64,000 bases of DNA, taken from assembly GCA_030280995.1 (NCBI GenBank), contig JASXTE010000011.1, positions 25,962,817 to 26,026,816 of the forward strand, given 5' to 3'. Origin of the DNA: Hemileia vastatrix (lineage: Eukaryota > Basidiomycota > Pucciniomycetes > Pucciniales > Zaghouaniaceae). Below are positions 10,583 through 20,636 of the stretch, piece after piece; the first letter of the stretch is position 1; the number at the start of each line of letters is the position of its first letter. The translations under genes and the position numbers were made by a program. The notes beneath the pieces were generated by a model that had not been told where the DNA came from, did no database searches, and saw nothing but the letters and a program-made list of their open reading frames with translations.

Positions 10583-11368
10583 ATGAGTGCTCCCCAGGAT
10601 AGTGTAAGTGAACAGCCTGCTTATAATACCAGGTCTAAAGCTAATAAAAACTTTCCAGGACATCCCCATGGAGGGACAACAGTACCCCCAGCCAGAAAGC
10701 ATGAGTATAGAGGAAAAGGATGCCCTCTGAAAAAAGATAACTATCAAAAAGACGTCTCCTCCTCTTCAGGATCAACTGTCCCACCTGGCCAAACAGGTTC
10801 TGAAGCTAGAGGAATCAAAATCTCTCATGTTCAAAGAGGTAGAGCAGTTGCAAAACAATTGCAAGATAGGATTTCAGCAGATGAATCAGGCAATGGCAGA
10901 ATTAAAGGGAGGCCAGCCCAGTCAATCAAATCAGCAACCCCCTACCCAAGGAGGGTCCACTCACTCCCAGGAGAAAATCCTGGTAGAAAAATGGAAATGG
11001 GACTGGTTTCACCAACAGTGGACAAGCCACAGTTGCAACAGGGATCCACCCCCTCATCTGACTTCCTCAGCTCACCCTTACAAGGGAAAAAAGCGCCAAA
11101 AATCAGGACTGGCAACCATCCCTTGGTAAGTAACTTACCCTCTCAGATTAGACATAATGCTGATAATTACAATATAGGTAATTCTATTGATGTTAAATCT
11201 GTACAACAAATAGAGGAGGATTTAAGAAATTTAGGTTTTAGAGTAGATACACCTGACTTGTCTTTTGTCCATAATAACAGTACTATATACAATGATAATA
11301 CAGTTAATCCTCAGTTGCAACCACCTACTAGTGAGATGAGAAGTTCACAGGAGAGTGAGAAACTTTAA
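10583..11368 (+). pseudogene. Gag N-terminal region, frame-broken
   Basis: Coding character switches frame. A natural Gln-rich coiled stretch (LQDQLSHLAKQVLKLEESK, then FKEVEQLQNNCKIGFQQMNQ) reads in a different frame from the downstream part (NLPSQIRHNADNYNIGN to SQESEKL), and the first frame contains a TGA near 10732. The downstream part stops at TAA 11366-11368, nine bases before the next ATG and in the same frame. The region is thus a decayed 5' extension of the polyprotein. Confidence 0.6.
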
Positions 11369-11377
11369 AAGGAGTAC

Positions 11378-14300
11378 ATGGAATATTTTAACAATAATCC
11401 AACTGTCCATAGAATTGTTTCAGCATTGTGGAATAGAATGACTGATTGTGAGGAACAGACAGTTAAGCTCACTAGTGATACAATTTCATCCTTGACATTG
11501 AACATTTCTCAATTAGCAACACGTAATAAAGAATTAGAGAAAGAACATTTGTCTCTAACTCTTAAATATAATTCATTGAGTAATAAATATAATGACCTTT
11601 CAAACAAATTTTGTGAGTTAGAAAAATTATATGAAACACACTTATTAAAAACTGAATCAAGAACAAAGTTATCTTTTGCCCAGAGAAATCAATTTGTCTC
11701 TGAGTTGCTACAAAGATTAACTAAAGTTGAGATTGAAACTGCCAATCTACTAATGAACCAGGATAATCATAAGTATAATCAATATAATAATAATCCTTTC
11801 ATTGGCAAAAGTGAATCTCATTCCTTCCCTGTACCACCACAATTAAAACCATCTGGTGGTAGTGTCAAATCTGAAAATGTAAGTCACAAATCTGTGCAGG
11901 AAGAAATACAAGACCATTTATCAAAATTGAATGAGTTGTTGAATTTACCTAAGATTAGTGAGATAAAATCCAATCAGAAGAACTGGCCTAAAATAGATCA
12001 GTACCCAACTTATGATGGGGAAGCCAGCTCTGATTGGCAACATTTTATTCAAAGAATTGACAACTTGAAATTCTCATATAAGTTACCAGATGAAGAGATA
12101 ACATCAAAATTAATTTCTTTATTTAAGGATGTTGCTTTATTATGGTTTGAAGCTGTCTTAAGTGAGGGTAGAGACTACTTTTGGGCTGAATGGAAACAAC
12201 TTATTGAAAAACAATTTGGAGCTTCTAAATTCAGGCTTACTCAGCAGAGACTGTATGAGAAGACTAGGTATAATCCGTTGAATGGTGACAAACCTATGGT
12301 ATTTTTAATGAATTTAAACAAAATATTAAAAGCCATTGAGCCTCATATGGATTTTAACTTATGGAAAGATAAGATAATATACAAATTACCTATATCTGTC
12401 AGAGACATTGTTGTAGCTAGAACATTAAATGTTAGTGAATATTCTGACTTTATTAATTTTTGCAATGAAATATTATTAAACCATAAGTATGAATCAAGGT
12501 ATTCCACTTATAAGCGAAATGTTGAACCTGTAAAAACTCAGAATTCAAAAACACTTCAGGAGAAGCAGAAAAAACCTACTGCACCTGTAGTACCTAAAAA
12601 GTATGAAACAAATACTTGTTATAAGTGTAACAAACCTTGGGTCAAAGGTCACAAATGTGAGAAAAACATAAATATTGTTGAAAATCAACATGAATCTGAA
12701 ACTGAAACTGAAAAAAGTAAAGAATCAAGTGATTATGACAGCAATATCTCATATAGTGATGAAAATGAAGTCTGTATGTTGGAAGATGATTTGTCCATCT
12801 TTGAAAATCCAATATTAAATATGGACTCAAATGAATCTTTAATGAATTTTGAGGATGCTGAAATCATTAAGGATATACAAGCTGATAACTTTAGAATGAC
12901 ACCTATCACGGTTCCAGCTATCATTTCTGGTGAAAATGTTAATATAGTATTGGACACAGGAGCTGCTGGTTCAGTTGTTTCCACTAATACATTACAGAAA
13001 ATTGATAGTGAATATAAGTTTAAGCTTGAACCACTTCAGAATAAAAATTGCAGAGGTTTTGGATCAGTACTACACCCCATTGGTAAATACAAAGCTGCTG
13101 TTTTCTTTAAACACCAACATGGTTATGTAAGGGTAACTTGTGACTTTGTAGTAATGGATAATACAAATTGTAGTAACTGTTTTATCATTGGAAATGATAT
13201 TCTGACAAAATTTGGTGTAAAATTAGACCCTGCTAATAACAATTTTACAATTGGCATGAATGGTAAAAGGAAATTTAAAATAAATTCTTTTAACACAGTC
13301 TTACACATTGAGTCAGTAACAAACTCCCCGTCTAAAGGAAGAGAATCCAATGAGTTGGAACTTCTGGAAACAGAAATTTCAAAAGCATCATTTGGCACTC
13401 AGATAAGTAAAACTGAGAAAGATAATATTTTGGAATTAATTAAAGCTTTTCCAATGGCTTTTGCACATGGTACAAATGAACTTGGCCTTGTAAAAGATCA
13501 TGAAATGAAAATTAGTTTAACCTGTGATATGGATAATATTCCTGCTAGTCTTAAAAAGAAACCATACCCTGCTTCACTAATGAAGAGGAAAGACATAGAG
13601 GATAATATTAAGATGTTATTAAAAATGAACATTCTTGAGAAGGTTGAAACTACACCAAAATATTGTGTAATATCACCAGTGCTGATTTCTTATGAACAAG
13701 ATAAAGCAAGACTGTGCGGTGATTATAGAGCATTAAATACATTTACAGTAGATGATATTTATCCCTTGCCAAGGATTGCCTCTATACATGCTACCCTTAA
13801 AGGTGCTAAATATATAAGTTGCCTAGATGGAAATAAAGGGTACCATCAAATTCCTGTTGAAAAGAACTCACAGAACTTTTTGTTGATAACAACACACATG
13901 GGAATTTATAAGTATGTCAGAATGCCATTTGGACCGAAAAATGCTCCATCAGTATTTCAGAAGTTAATGGATATAACATTCCATAATGAAATGATTGAGG
14001 GATGGTTAATGGTATACATTGATGACATCATAGTGTTCTCTAAAACTTTTGATGAACACTTAATCCATTTAAGGAAAGTATTTCTGAAAATGGATGAAAT
14101 AAAAATGACCCTTGCATTGAAAAAATGTAAATTTGGGTTTGAATCTTTAAAAGTGCTTGGTCATATTGTATCTGGCTTACAAATATGTGTAGACCAAAAT
14201 AAAGTGGCTGCAATAAAGAATATTGGCATTCCTCAAAATGTGAAGGATGTACAATCTTTTCTTGGAATGTGTGGTTATTATAGACAATATATAAAAAACT

Positions 14301-15925
14301 ACCAATCAATTGCTGCACCACTGACCACACTGATAAAGAAATCAGAAGCTTTCATTTGGAATAATGAAAGACAACAAGCTTTTCATAAGTTGAAAGAATG
14401 TTTAATGACAGCTCCTATCTTGGGATTACCAGATTTCCAATTACCTTTTGTATTATATACAGATGCAAGTTTTATTGGACTGGGTGCTGCTTTGCATCAA
14501 AAACAACTTATTGAAGGTAAAATGTCAGAAGTAGTAATCTGCTATATTTCACGTACTCTGAGAAGTGGTGAATTGAAATATGGTGCTACTCAACTTGAAT
14601 GTTTGGCAGTAGTATGGGCTCTTGAAAAGCTACATTATTACCTTGAAGACCAAAAATTTGAGTTAATAACTGACTGTAGTGCAGTTAAGTCACTCTTAAA
14701 CATGAAAACTCCTAATAGACACATGTTTAGATGGCAATTATCTGTACAAAAATACAGAGGACGGATGACTATTACACATAGAGCAGGAACCTTGCACTCT
14801 AATGTAGATCTGTTATCTAGAGTACCTCTGCCTAATAATGATGATAATCCTGCTTATGTTCCTGAATCAGAGATTATTAACATTTATGGCATTTATATTG
14901 TAGATCTTGAGGATGAATTTATGCAATCAATTCTTGATAATTATAATTCAGATCCTGACTTAAGTAAATTAACTACAATATTAAATGATCCATCTAATGC
15001 TTCAATGAATGTTTTAATAAAAACATTACCAAATAAGTATAAAGAGGCATTAGAGAAAGGAAAATTTTCCATTGAGGATGGTTTTATATATTACAGGAAA
15101 AAATTAAGTAATGTAATTGTAATTCCCCCTTCAATGAAGGAGTTAATGTTAAGTATATGTCATGATGATATATTAGCAGGTCATTTTGACTACCATAAAA
15201 CATTAACCAGAGTAAAAAACACAGCTTGGTGGATTAACATGTCTGAGGAGGTTCAGAAATATGTTGAAACATGTGATTCTTGCCAAAAATCTAAAAGATT
15301 AACAGGAAAAAGAGCTGGTTTATTACAACAAATTGAGCAACCAAAAGCTCCATGGGAAATCATTAACATGGACTTTGTAACAGGTTTGCCAATAGCAGGG
15401 CATAAGAGTTATAACTCCTGCTGGGTAATTGTAGATAGATTTACAAAGATGTGTAAATTTATTCCTACCCTCAAAGAGGTTTCTGCAAAGGACTTAGCTT
15501 TTTTATGGTGGACACAAATGTTAAATACAGCAGGTTTCCCCAAAGCAATAGTTTCTGACAGAGATCCTAAATTTACTTCTGAGTTCTGGACGTCACTTAT
15601 GGATGTTTCAGGGTGTCAATTAAAACTTTCTACAGCACACCATCCACAAACTGATGGGCTAGCAGAAAGAATGATACAAACCTTAGAAGATATGATAAGA
15701 AGATACTGTGCTTTTGGTCTTAATTTTAAAGACAATGACAAATTCACGCATGATTGGGTAACCCTTATCCCAGGTTTAGAATTTGCATATAATAGTACAG
15801 TACATTCTGTCACTGGCAAAAAGCCATTTGAGTTATGGTTGGGTTATGTACCTAATACCCCTGCTAAAACTCTTAATAAGTTACCTAGATTGGATATTCA
15901 TCCAGGTACTAAATCTTTTCTTTAG
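11378..15925 (+). CDS. Ty3/gypsy Gag-Pol polyprotein, 1515 residues
   Basis: The open frame contains a capsid-like retrotransposon Gag domain (about residues 200-380), a zinc knuckle variant CYKCNKPWVKGHKC (about 413-427), aspartic protease DTG (about 526), reverse transcriptase with MPFGPKNAPS and YIDD (about 879), RNase H with catalytic D in YTDAS (about 1029), and integrase. The integrase has an HHCC region (about 1261-1310) and D, D and E residues in MDFVTG, SDRDPKF and GLAERM. It ends at TAG 15923-15925; the same frame continues in 15926-16450. It copies the element through an RNA intermediate and inserts it in DNA. Confidence 0.9.
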   Translation: MEYFNNNPTVHRIVSALWNRMTDCEEQTVKLTSDTISSLTLNISQLATRNKELEKEHLSLTLKYNSLSNKYNDLSNKFCELEKLYETHLLKTESRTKLSFAQRNQFVSELLQRLTKVEIETANLLMNQDNHKYNQYNNNPFIGKSESHSFPVPPQLKPSGGSVKSENVSHKSVQEEIQDHLSKLNELLNLPKISEIKSNQKNWPKIDQYPTYDGEASSDWQHFIQRIDNLKFSYKLPDEEITSKLISLFKDVALLWFEAVLSEGRDYFWAEWKQLIEKQFGASKFRLTQQRLYEKTRYNPLNGDKPMVFLMNLNKILKAIEPHMDFNLWKDKIIYKLPISVRDIVVARTLNVSEYSDFINFCNEILLNHKYESRYSTYKRNVEPVKTQNSKTLQEKQKKPTAPVVPKKYETNTCYKCNKPWVKGHKCEKNINIVENQHESETETEKSKESSDYDSNISYSDENEVCMLEDDLSIFENPILNMDSNESLMNFEDAEIIKDIQADNFRMTPITVPAIISGENVNIVLDTGAAGSVVSTNTLQKIDSEYKFKLEPLQNKNCRGFGSVLHPIGKYKAAVFFKHQHGYVRVTCDFVVMDNTNCSNCFIIGNDILTKFGVKLDPANNNFTIGMNGKRKFKINSFNTVLHIESVTNSPSKGRESNELELLETEISKASFGTQISKTEKDNILELIKAFPMAFAHGTNELGLVKDHEMKISLTCDMDNIPASLKKKPYPASLMKRKDIEDNIKMLLKMNILEKVETTPKYCVISPVLISYEQDKARLCGDYRALNTFTVDDIYPLPRIASIHATLKGAKYISCLDGNKGYHQIPVEKNSQNFLLITTHMGIYKYVRMPFGPKNAPSVFQKLMDITFHNEMIEGWLMVYIDDIIVFSKTFDEHLIHLRKVFLKMDEIKMTLALKKCKFGFESLKVLGHIVSGLQICVDQNKVAAIKNIGIPQNVKDVQSFLGMCGYYRQYIKNYQSIAAPLTTLIKKSEAFIWNNERQQAFHKLKECLMTAPILGLPDFQLPFVLYTDASFIGLGAALHQKQLIEGKMSEVVICYISRTLRSGELKYGATQLECLAVVWALEKLHYYLEDQKFELITDCSAVKSLLNMKTPNRHMFRWQLSVQKYRGRMTITHRAGTLHSNVDLLSRVPLPNNDDNPAYVPESEIINIYGIYIVDLEDEFMQSILDNYNSDPDLSKLTTILNDPSNASMNVLIKTLPNKYKEALEKGKFSIEDGFIYYRKKLSNVIVIPPSMKELMLSICHDDILAGHFDYHKTLTRVKNTAWWINMSEEVQKYVETCDSCQKSKRLTGKRAGLLQQIEQPKAPWEIINMDFVTGLPIAGHKSYNSCWVIVDRFTKMCKFIPTLKEVSAKDLAFLWWTQMLNTAGFPKAIVSDRDPKFTSEFWTSLMDVSGCQLKLSTAHHPQTDGLAERMIQTLEDMIRRYCAFGLNFKDNDKFTHDWVTLIPGLEFAYNSTVHSVTGKKPFELWLGYVPNTPAKTLNKLPRLDIHPGTKSFL

Positions 15926-16450
15926 ATGCAAGAATTATGCAGAAAACATGCTCAAGAATGTATAAATAAGGCTTTTGAGTATGAAAAGAAAAGATGGGAT
16001 AAAGCCCATAAAGAACAAATGTTCAAAGAGGGTGATGAAGTCCTTATTTCAACGCTACATTTCAATTTAAATGGTAATGTTAAATTGAAGGATCCATTCA
16101 TTGGACCATTTGTAGTTAAAAAGATGGTTGGTACTAATGCTGTTGAGGTTATTCTATATGCACCTTATGATAGAAAACATCCAGTATTTCCTATTTCTCT
16201 TATAAAACCATACCATTCTAATGATACTGCTCTCTGTCCAAGAAGATCAGGAAGGCATAAACAGCAACCTGAAGAAATAGTGGAAAAAGCAGAAATTGAA
16301 AAGATACTTAAATAGAGACACCTTACTAAAGAAAAGGGAGTTGAGTATCTATTAAGATTTAAAAATAAATCAAGTGAATATGACCAGTGGATTCCAGAAA
16401 ATGAAATCTCTGATCTTAAAAATCTCTTGAAAAAATTTAAATCTAAATAA
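15926..16450 (+). pseudogene. Integrase C-terminus and chromodomain after in-frame TAG
   Basis: The frame is the same as the polyprotein, starting MQELCRKHAQE right after TAG 15923-15925. It encodes the SH3-like integrase tail (GDEVLISTLHFN, KDPFIGPFVV). A second TAG at 16313-16315 interrupts it after EIEKILK. The third part, RHLTKEKGVEYLLRFKNK to SEYDQWIPENEI, resembles a chromodomain (YLLRF in place of the usual YLVRWKG, then W-P-E). Both breaks are TAG, so they are either decay or readthrough sites; decay is simpler given the damaged gag. Confidence 0.75.
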
Positions 16451-16553
16451 TACTGTTCATTCAGTATATGTATTATAAAAATTATTTTTTTATTTTATTA
16501 TTTCATTCCTTAAGATTAATTAAAATGTCTTAACATTTTTTTTATTGTTTTTT

Positions 16554-16567
16554 TTGGGGTGAGGGAG
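16554..16567 (+). promoter_or_regulatory. Polypurine tract
   Basis: GGGGTGAGGGAG directly precedes the TGTCAG start of the 3' LTR, the position where plus-strand synthesis primes in LTR retrotransposons. Confidence 0.7.
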
Positions 16568-17742
16568 TGTCAGCCTAAATATCCTTAGGACTGAGTATTT
16601 CTTATGCTTAAAATAAGATAACCTTAACTAGATTAAGCTTATATCTTAAAAATAAGGTTAAAATAATAATATATATTATTTTATTATATATATATATAAT
16701 TATTATTCTATTATATAATTTATAATAGTTTAAATAGCTTATCCATGGCCTAATAATACTTATTAAGGTGTTAATGGAGTCATAATATACTTATCTTAAG
16801 TGATATGAAGTAATTATTGACATACATAAGCTTATATGTATACATAAATCTCATATTCAGTGAAATATGCAGTATATTATGTATATTTAGGTATATAAGT
16901 GGGTTTTAGCCCCTTAATAGCCTATAACCTTTGTTTTTCTGCTTATTTTAGGTCATATGGACGAAATCAGTGGACTCACAACGCCTACAGAAGCATAGAC
17001 ACCTATATCAGGCGCATACACCCAGTTCGGACAACTAAAATTACTTCCTTGGATGGTTATTCACGGATTTATGGGTTGGAAAGATGTTTTTGGGTTAATG
17101 TGGATGCTTGGGGATGTTATTGGGGGCTTGGACATTTTATTTGTTTCCTTTATATGCTTTTAGTTTCATTAAATCTCTTTTTGATCATTTATTTTACCTG
17201 TTTCTTTATGGTATCCGCTTTTATCTGGGTTTTCTATTTATGGTATGACTCTGTGTTATTATTAATAGTGATGGAGGGTCCTTACTGGAGGTCTGGGTGT
17301 TGAAACTGCTTGAAGTGGACGCCATGGGGAGGTGATGGGCCCTCACAGTGCTGTAATTGCTGGGGATAGCAGTGACATCATCTGGATTGAAGGTCTGTGC
17401 ACTCCAGTGGATTTGGGTATAAGTAAGGAGGGATTTTGACGGTTTATTATCATCATTCAATTACTACACCTCAAACAAACACTACAATACAATTATTAGT
17501 ATTCAGAAATATATTATAAAGCCCTTATAAATTGATATTATCTTTATAAAAGCTATAACTATATTTTATTCTTCTATTTTCCACCACTAGCACGCATTTA
17601 AATCCAAGTATTGTGAGTTTTATTTGAGTATAACTATTTTATTAGTCTTCCCCTGAGGTTTAATCACTAAATCATTTATTAATAAGTAGTAGGACCATAA
17701 AATAACACTATTATATCATACTTATATACTAGACTATACTGA
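16568..17742 (+). repeat. 3' LTR
   Basis: It starts TGTCAGCC and ends ATACTGA; the terminal CA seen in the left copy (CTGACA) is lost at the junction. TGTCAG and CTGACA form the short inverted ends. It contains an AT-rich 16660-16740 stretch and is followed directly by inverted exon 3 of the Myb gene. Confidence 0.8.
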
Positions 17743-18765
17743 AAGTGTCTCTTTAGCAATTTCCACTTGTTCTAGAGTGAGAATAAAAATTAACATAAAG
17801 TAGAAGAAAAGCAGAGTAAAGTAATAAGAGGTATGATATCACTTACCAGCATCACGTTTCTCTAAAAACTGTTCCATCAAAGAAAAAGGTGTTTGTGATG
17901 AAGTATCACTTTTTCGTCTTCTTTGGGAGAGGAAATTTAGACTAGTTGAAGCCCTTCTCTTTTTGTTCAACGTAGCATTTTCCTCCTCATCATTGTCACT
18001 AGCTTCAGACTCAGTTGATTGAGGATCCTGGGTTTGCTCATCAGCCTTTTAAGAAATAAGAAAAAGATAAGTAAATAAAAAAATAGAATTGATAGGATAA
18101 AAGAAACAGACCTGAGTTAGATTGGGTTGTGTTAAATCGCCAATAGGATCAATAGCAAAGCTATCTAGATTCGTAGAATTTAGAAGAGGGAAGGCTTGAG
18201 TGGAGGAAGAGGATGGGAAAAGATTTGCTTCGACATCATGTTCAGAGATAGGATCTTCTCCATCCAACATGTTTACAGGATTAACATCAGCTCTCTCTCC
18301 AAAAATTGCATCCATCTCTTTAAAGTAAGGACATAAAGAATCAAGTTTATTGTCTATGGATTTTATACCCTTAGTTATATCAATGTCAGTAACCCCAAAA
18401 CCAGTGGAAGATGAAAGAGCCTTTGCCTTCTTGTATTTTGCTTGATAATGCTTGAAGCGTTCAGACATCTGTTTAGGCAAAAGATCAATCCTTCCCTTGG
18501 TCTTATTGTGTAATTCATTTGCCATTAGAAGATAGCCATTAACTTTTGATGTGGGGGGCCGTCCTACTTTAGTGGCATACTCAGTACCAAAACAAGAATC
18601 ATAGTTAGATTTGGTTTTCAGCCAGTTGATAAGAATGAGATGTTCATCTTTTTTTAATTGAAAAGTCTTTGATTTCTTGGCTGAGCAGGGGAAAGAGGAA
18701 GTAGTGGGAATTGAAGAACAACTGGGTGATGGCTGCCTTTGAGAAGATCTAGGATGACGAGGCAT
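17743..18765 (-). pseudogene. Myb/SANT plus coiled-coil gene, cut by the Ty3 element
   Basis: From ATG 18765 (MPRHPRSSQRQPSP) exon 1 runs open to 18112 (218 codons), exon 2 is 18045-17847 and exon 3 starts at 17771; both introns are GT-AG and phases agree (0 and 1). Exon 1 holds the Myb/SANT-like domain (LKKDEHLILINWLKTK, KVNGYLLMANEL, QMSERFKHYQAKYKKAKAL). Exon 2 has an acidic stretch and basic KKRR and RRRK patches that could serve nuclear import. No stop precedes the retrotransposon junction, so this is the best-kept AB exon 1, but the coiled coil is lost after about nine codons. Confidence 0.8.
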
Positions 18766-19016
18766 GTTATTATAAATGAAGATGAAAAGGAGCAGAAACA
18801 AGCAGATGAGATAGCGAGATGAAAAGGAGAAGAATCAAATAGATGAAATGGGGAGAAATTCTGAGCGGATAGAATGAACAGGATGGGATGAGAATGGAAG
18901 TGCGCAGCAAGGTAGAAGGCTGGGATATCCAGAAAGTTGTCCAAGATGTGGTTATCAAATATTGAGGATAAAAATGTCAGATAAGAGGTGAACATTGACA
19001 CGTAAAGTGTCTAATA

Positions 19017-19116
19017 ACCCAATTATTAGCAAAAATAATTGCGGAAGATAATTGGGGTATGCAGATTATTTTCCGCAATTAATTTAATTGCGGATCGGTC
19101 AACATTGATACCCCCT
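19017..19116. repeat. End B terminus with subterminal palindrome
   Basis: End B, read inward, is AGGGGGTATCAATGTTGACC followed by CCGCAATTAA-A-TTAATTGCGG-type palindrome (19073-19093 here). The same block occurs at 29436, 35372 (inverted) and 46359. It differs from end A after the first ~16 bp, so each end has its own palindrome. Confidence 0.7.
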
Positions 19117-20595
19117 ATTATTTAAGAACTATGTGCAAAATTTCAGATGTGAATTACTCCTGTCAAAACTTGTGTTCTAAAAAGGAAAGAAGTGATCCTG
19201 AACTGTTTTTCTTAATTTTTTCCTCAAACCTGTTAAATTGAAATACTTTATATATTCATTTAAAATTTGTTTTAAAAATTATTTTAATCATAATATAAAA
19301 ACTTTTACACTTCCTTTTTATATGGGTATAAATAAAAATATTGATTGTGTATTTTTCTCTGTGAGAAATTAATATAATGATGAAAAATACCACTTCTATG
19401 TCTTAAATTCAGCTATTGCACAATATTACAGTCTAAAATTCAACCTTAAAAAAAAATTCACATGAAAGTAATTTTTAAAATAAATGGTTCTTATTACAAG
19501 GTGGAAACTGTGATTATTCCACAATATAGCATTGAAGAACACTTTAGTTTTAAAACTACATTTTTATGAAATTTAAACTGTTATTCTTTGTTCTATCTTT
19601 ATAATTTATAATTTAGGTTAAATTTTGTTGTTTCATATAGAAAATTCACTGAGTAGTGATTAATTTTCCAATTCATGAGATTACCATACCAGATTTCAAT
19701 ACTTTCATGCAATTCTGATGAACTACATCATGAAAACATTCAAAATATCATATATTTATTGCTTTTTCTAAATGTATATTAAAAAACTGTTTTTTAGTTG
19801 AGGAATAAGTAGAACTAAAAAAAGAACAAAAAATAATTTCCTTTTAATTTCTATCATCTTCTCAAATTTAGAAATCTTCAAAACTGGATTAATATATACT
19901 ATTATATGAATTATACTTCTTTAAGACATATAATCAAATAATTTTATAAATATTAGTGCTTAGCATAAAGAAGCTGTAAGATTACTTAATTTAGTAATAA
20001 ATTTGGAAAATACATTGCCTTATTTTATTTGTTTAGTTATAAATTTTTTTACTGTATTCTAGGATATAAAAATAAATAATCTTAATTCTTCAACATTTTT
20101 TTCAAATAAATCAATTCAATTAAATCTAATTATCTTGCATGATGATATATTATAAAAAAAGATCATAAAAATTAGGTGATATGGTTTAGATTTAAGAATT
20201 GAAGCCTGAAATTTTATGTTAGAAGGAGTTTTCAATTATAAGAGCCATTAATTTTTATATTTATTCTTATTTAAAAAAATTAATAAACTCATTAGACAGT
20301 TCAAAAGTAATACTTTGGAAAAAATGGTATATTTTTTAGTCTTTTTAGTGATCAATTGCAATTTGAAATGAAAATTGAATTGTGTTTTTTGAATAAGTAC
20401 TGTGAGTTAATCAGACTCTTAAGCTACCTTTTGTTTGTATTTCTATTAATTTTTCATTAAACACTCACTATTATTTCAGCACATCATCATCCATCCTTGG
20501 TTAATAGCTCATGATGACCTCAAAGTAGAGTTCAGTGTCAGCTCATTATAAGTTCCATATGAGTTCCATCTAACCTCCATCTAAGTTCAAATTAA
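19117..20595. other. AT-rich sequence with nothing recognised
   Basis: About 1.5 kb of very AT-rich sequence lacks sustained frames on either strand and shows no tandem or inverted repeats that I could match to other parts of the window. Confidence 0.5.
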
Positions 20596-20632
20596 GGACT
20601 TGCTAGCAAGTCCCCCCCCCCAAATATTGTGT
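20596..20632. repeat. 18-bp palindrome plus C-run, possible element end
   Basis: GGACTTGCTAGCAAGTCC is a perfect palindrome, followed by a C-run and ATATTGTG. The MITE right end at 2234-2270 has the same design (GAACTGCTAGCAGTTC, C-run, ATTTCCTGTGGTG). This may be the right end of a related element, but I did not find a left partner. Confidence 0.4.
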
Positions 20633-20636
20633 GGTT

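Larger units (their letters stand above)
9297..17742 (+). mobile_element. Ty3/gypsy chromovirus-type LTR retrotransposon
   Basis: Two direct LTR copies enclose gag and pol in the order protease, reverse transcriptase, RNase H, integrase, chromodomain, which defines Ty3/gypsy. The right LTR is about 1175 bp; the left copy lacks its first roughly 400 bp. Across the shared ~773 bp I count about eight substitutions, so the insertion is young. Gag is broken and pol carries two in-frame TAG codons near its end. The flanks are inverted pieces of one gene and no target duplication can be seen. Confidence 0.85.
3421..19116. mobile_element. Composite PIF/Harbinger-like element split by a Ty3 element
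   Basis: The left end begins AGGGGGTATCAATGTT and the right end is the inverse with CCCCCT at 19111-19116; both are flanked by ATT (3418-3420 and 19117-19119). Outer parts fit one element: end A, transposase (+) and Tet-like gene (+) at left, Myb gene (-) and end B at right. Inside, an inverted second copy of the Myb and Tet-tail half (about 6366-9002), a coiled-coil fragment (9003-9296) and a Ty3/gypsy element (9297-17742) have been added. Confidence 0.8.

Noticed and set aside
10583..11368. Separate accessory gene upstream of pol
   Set aside because: It is in the same frame as the polyprotein, and coding character jumps frame within it, so a broken Gag extension fits better.
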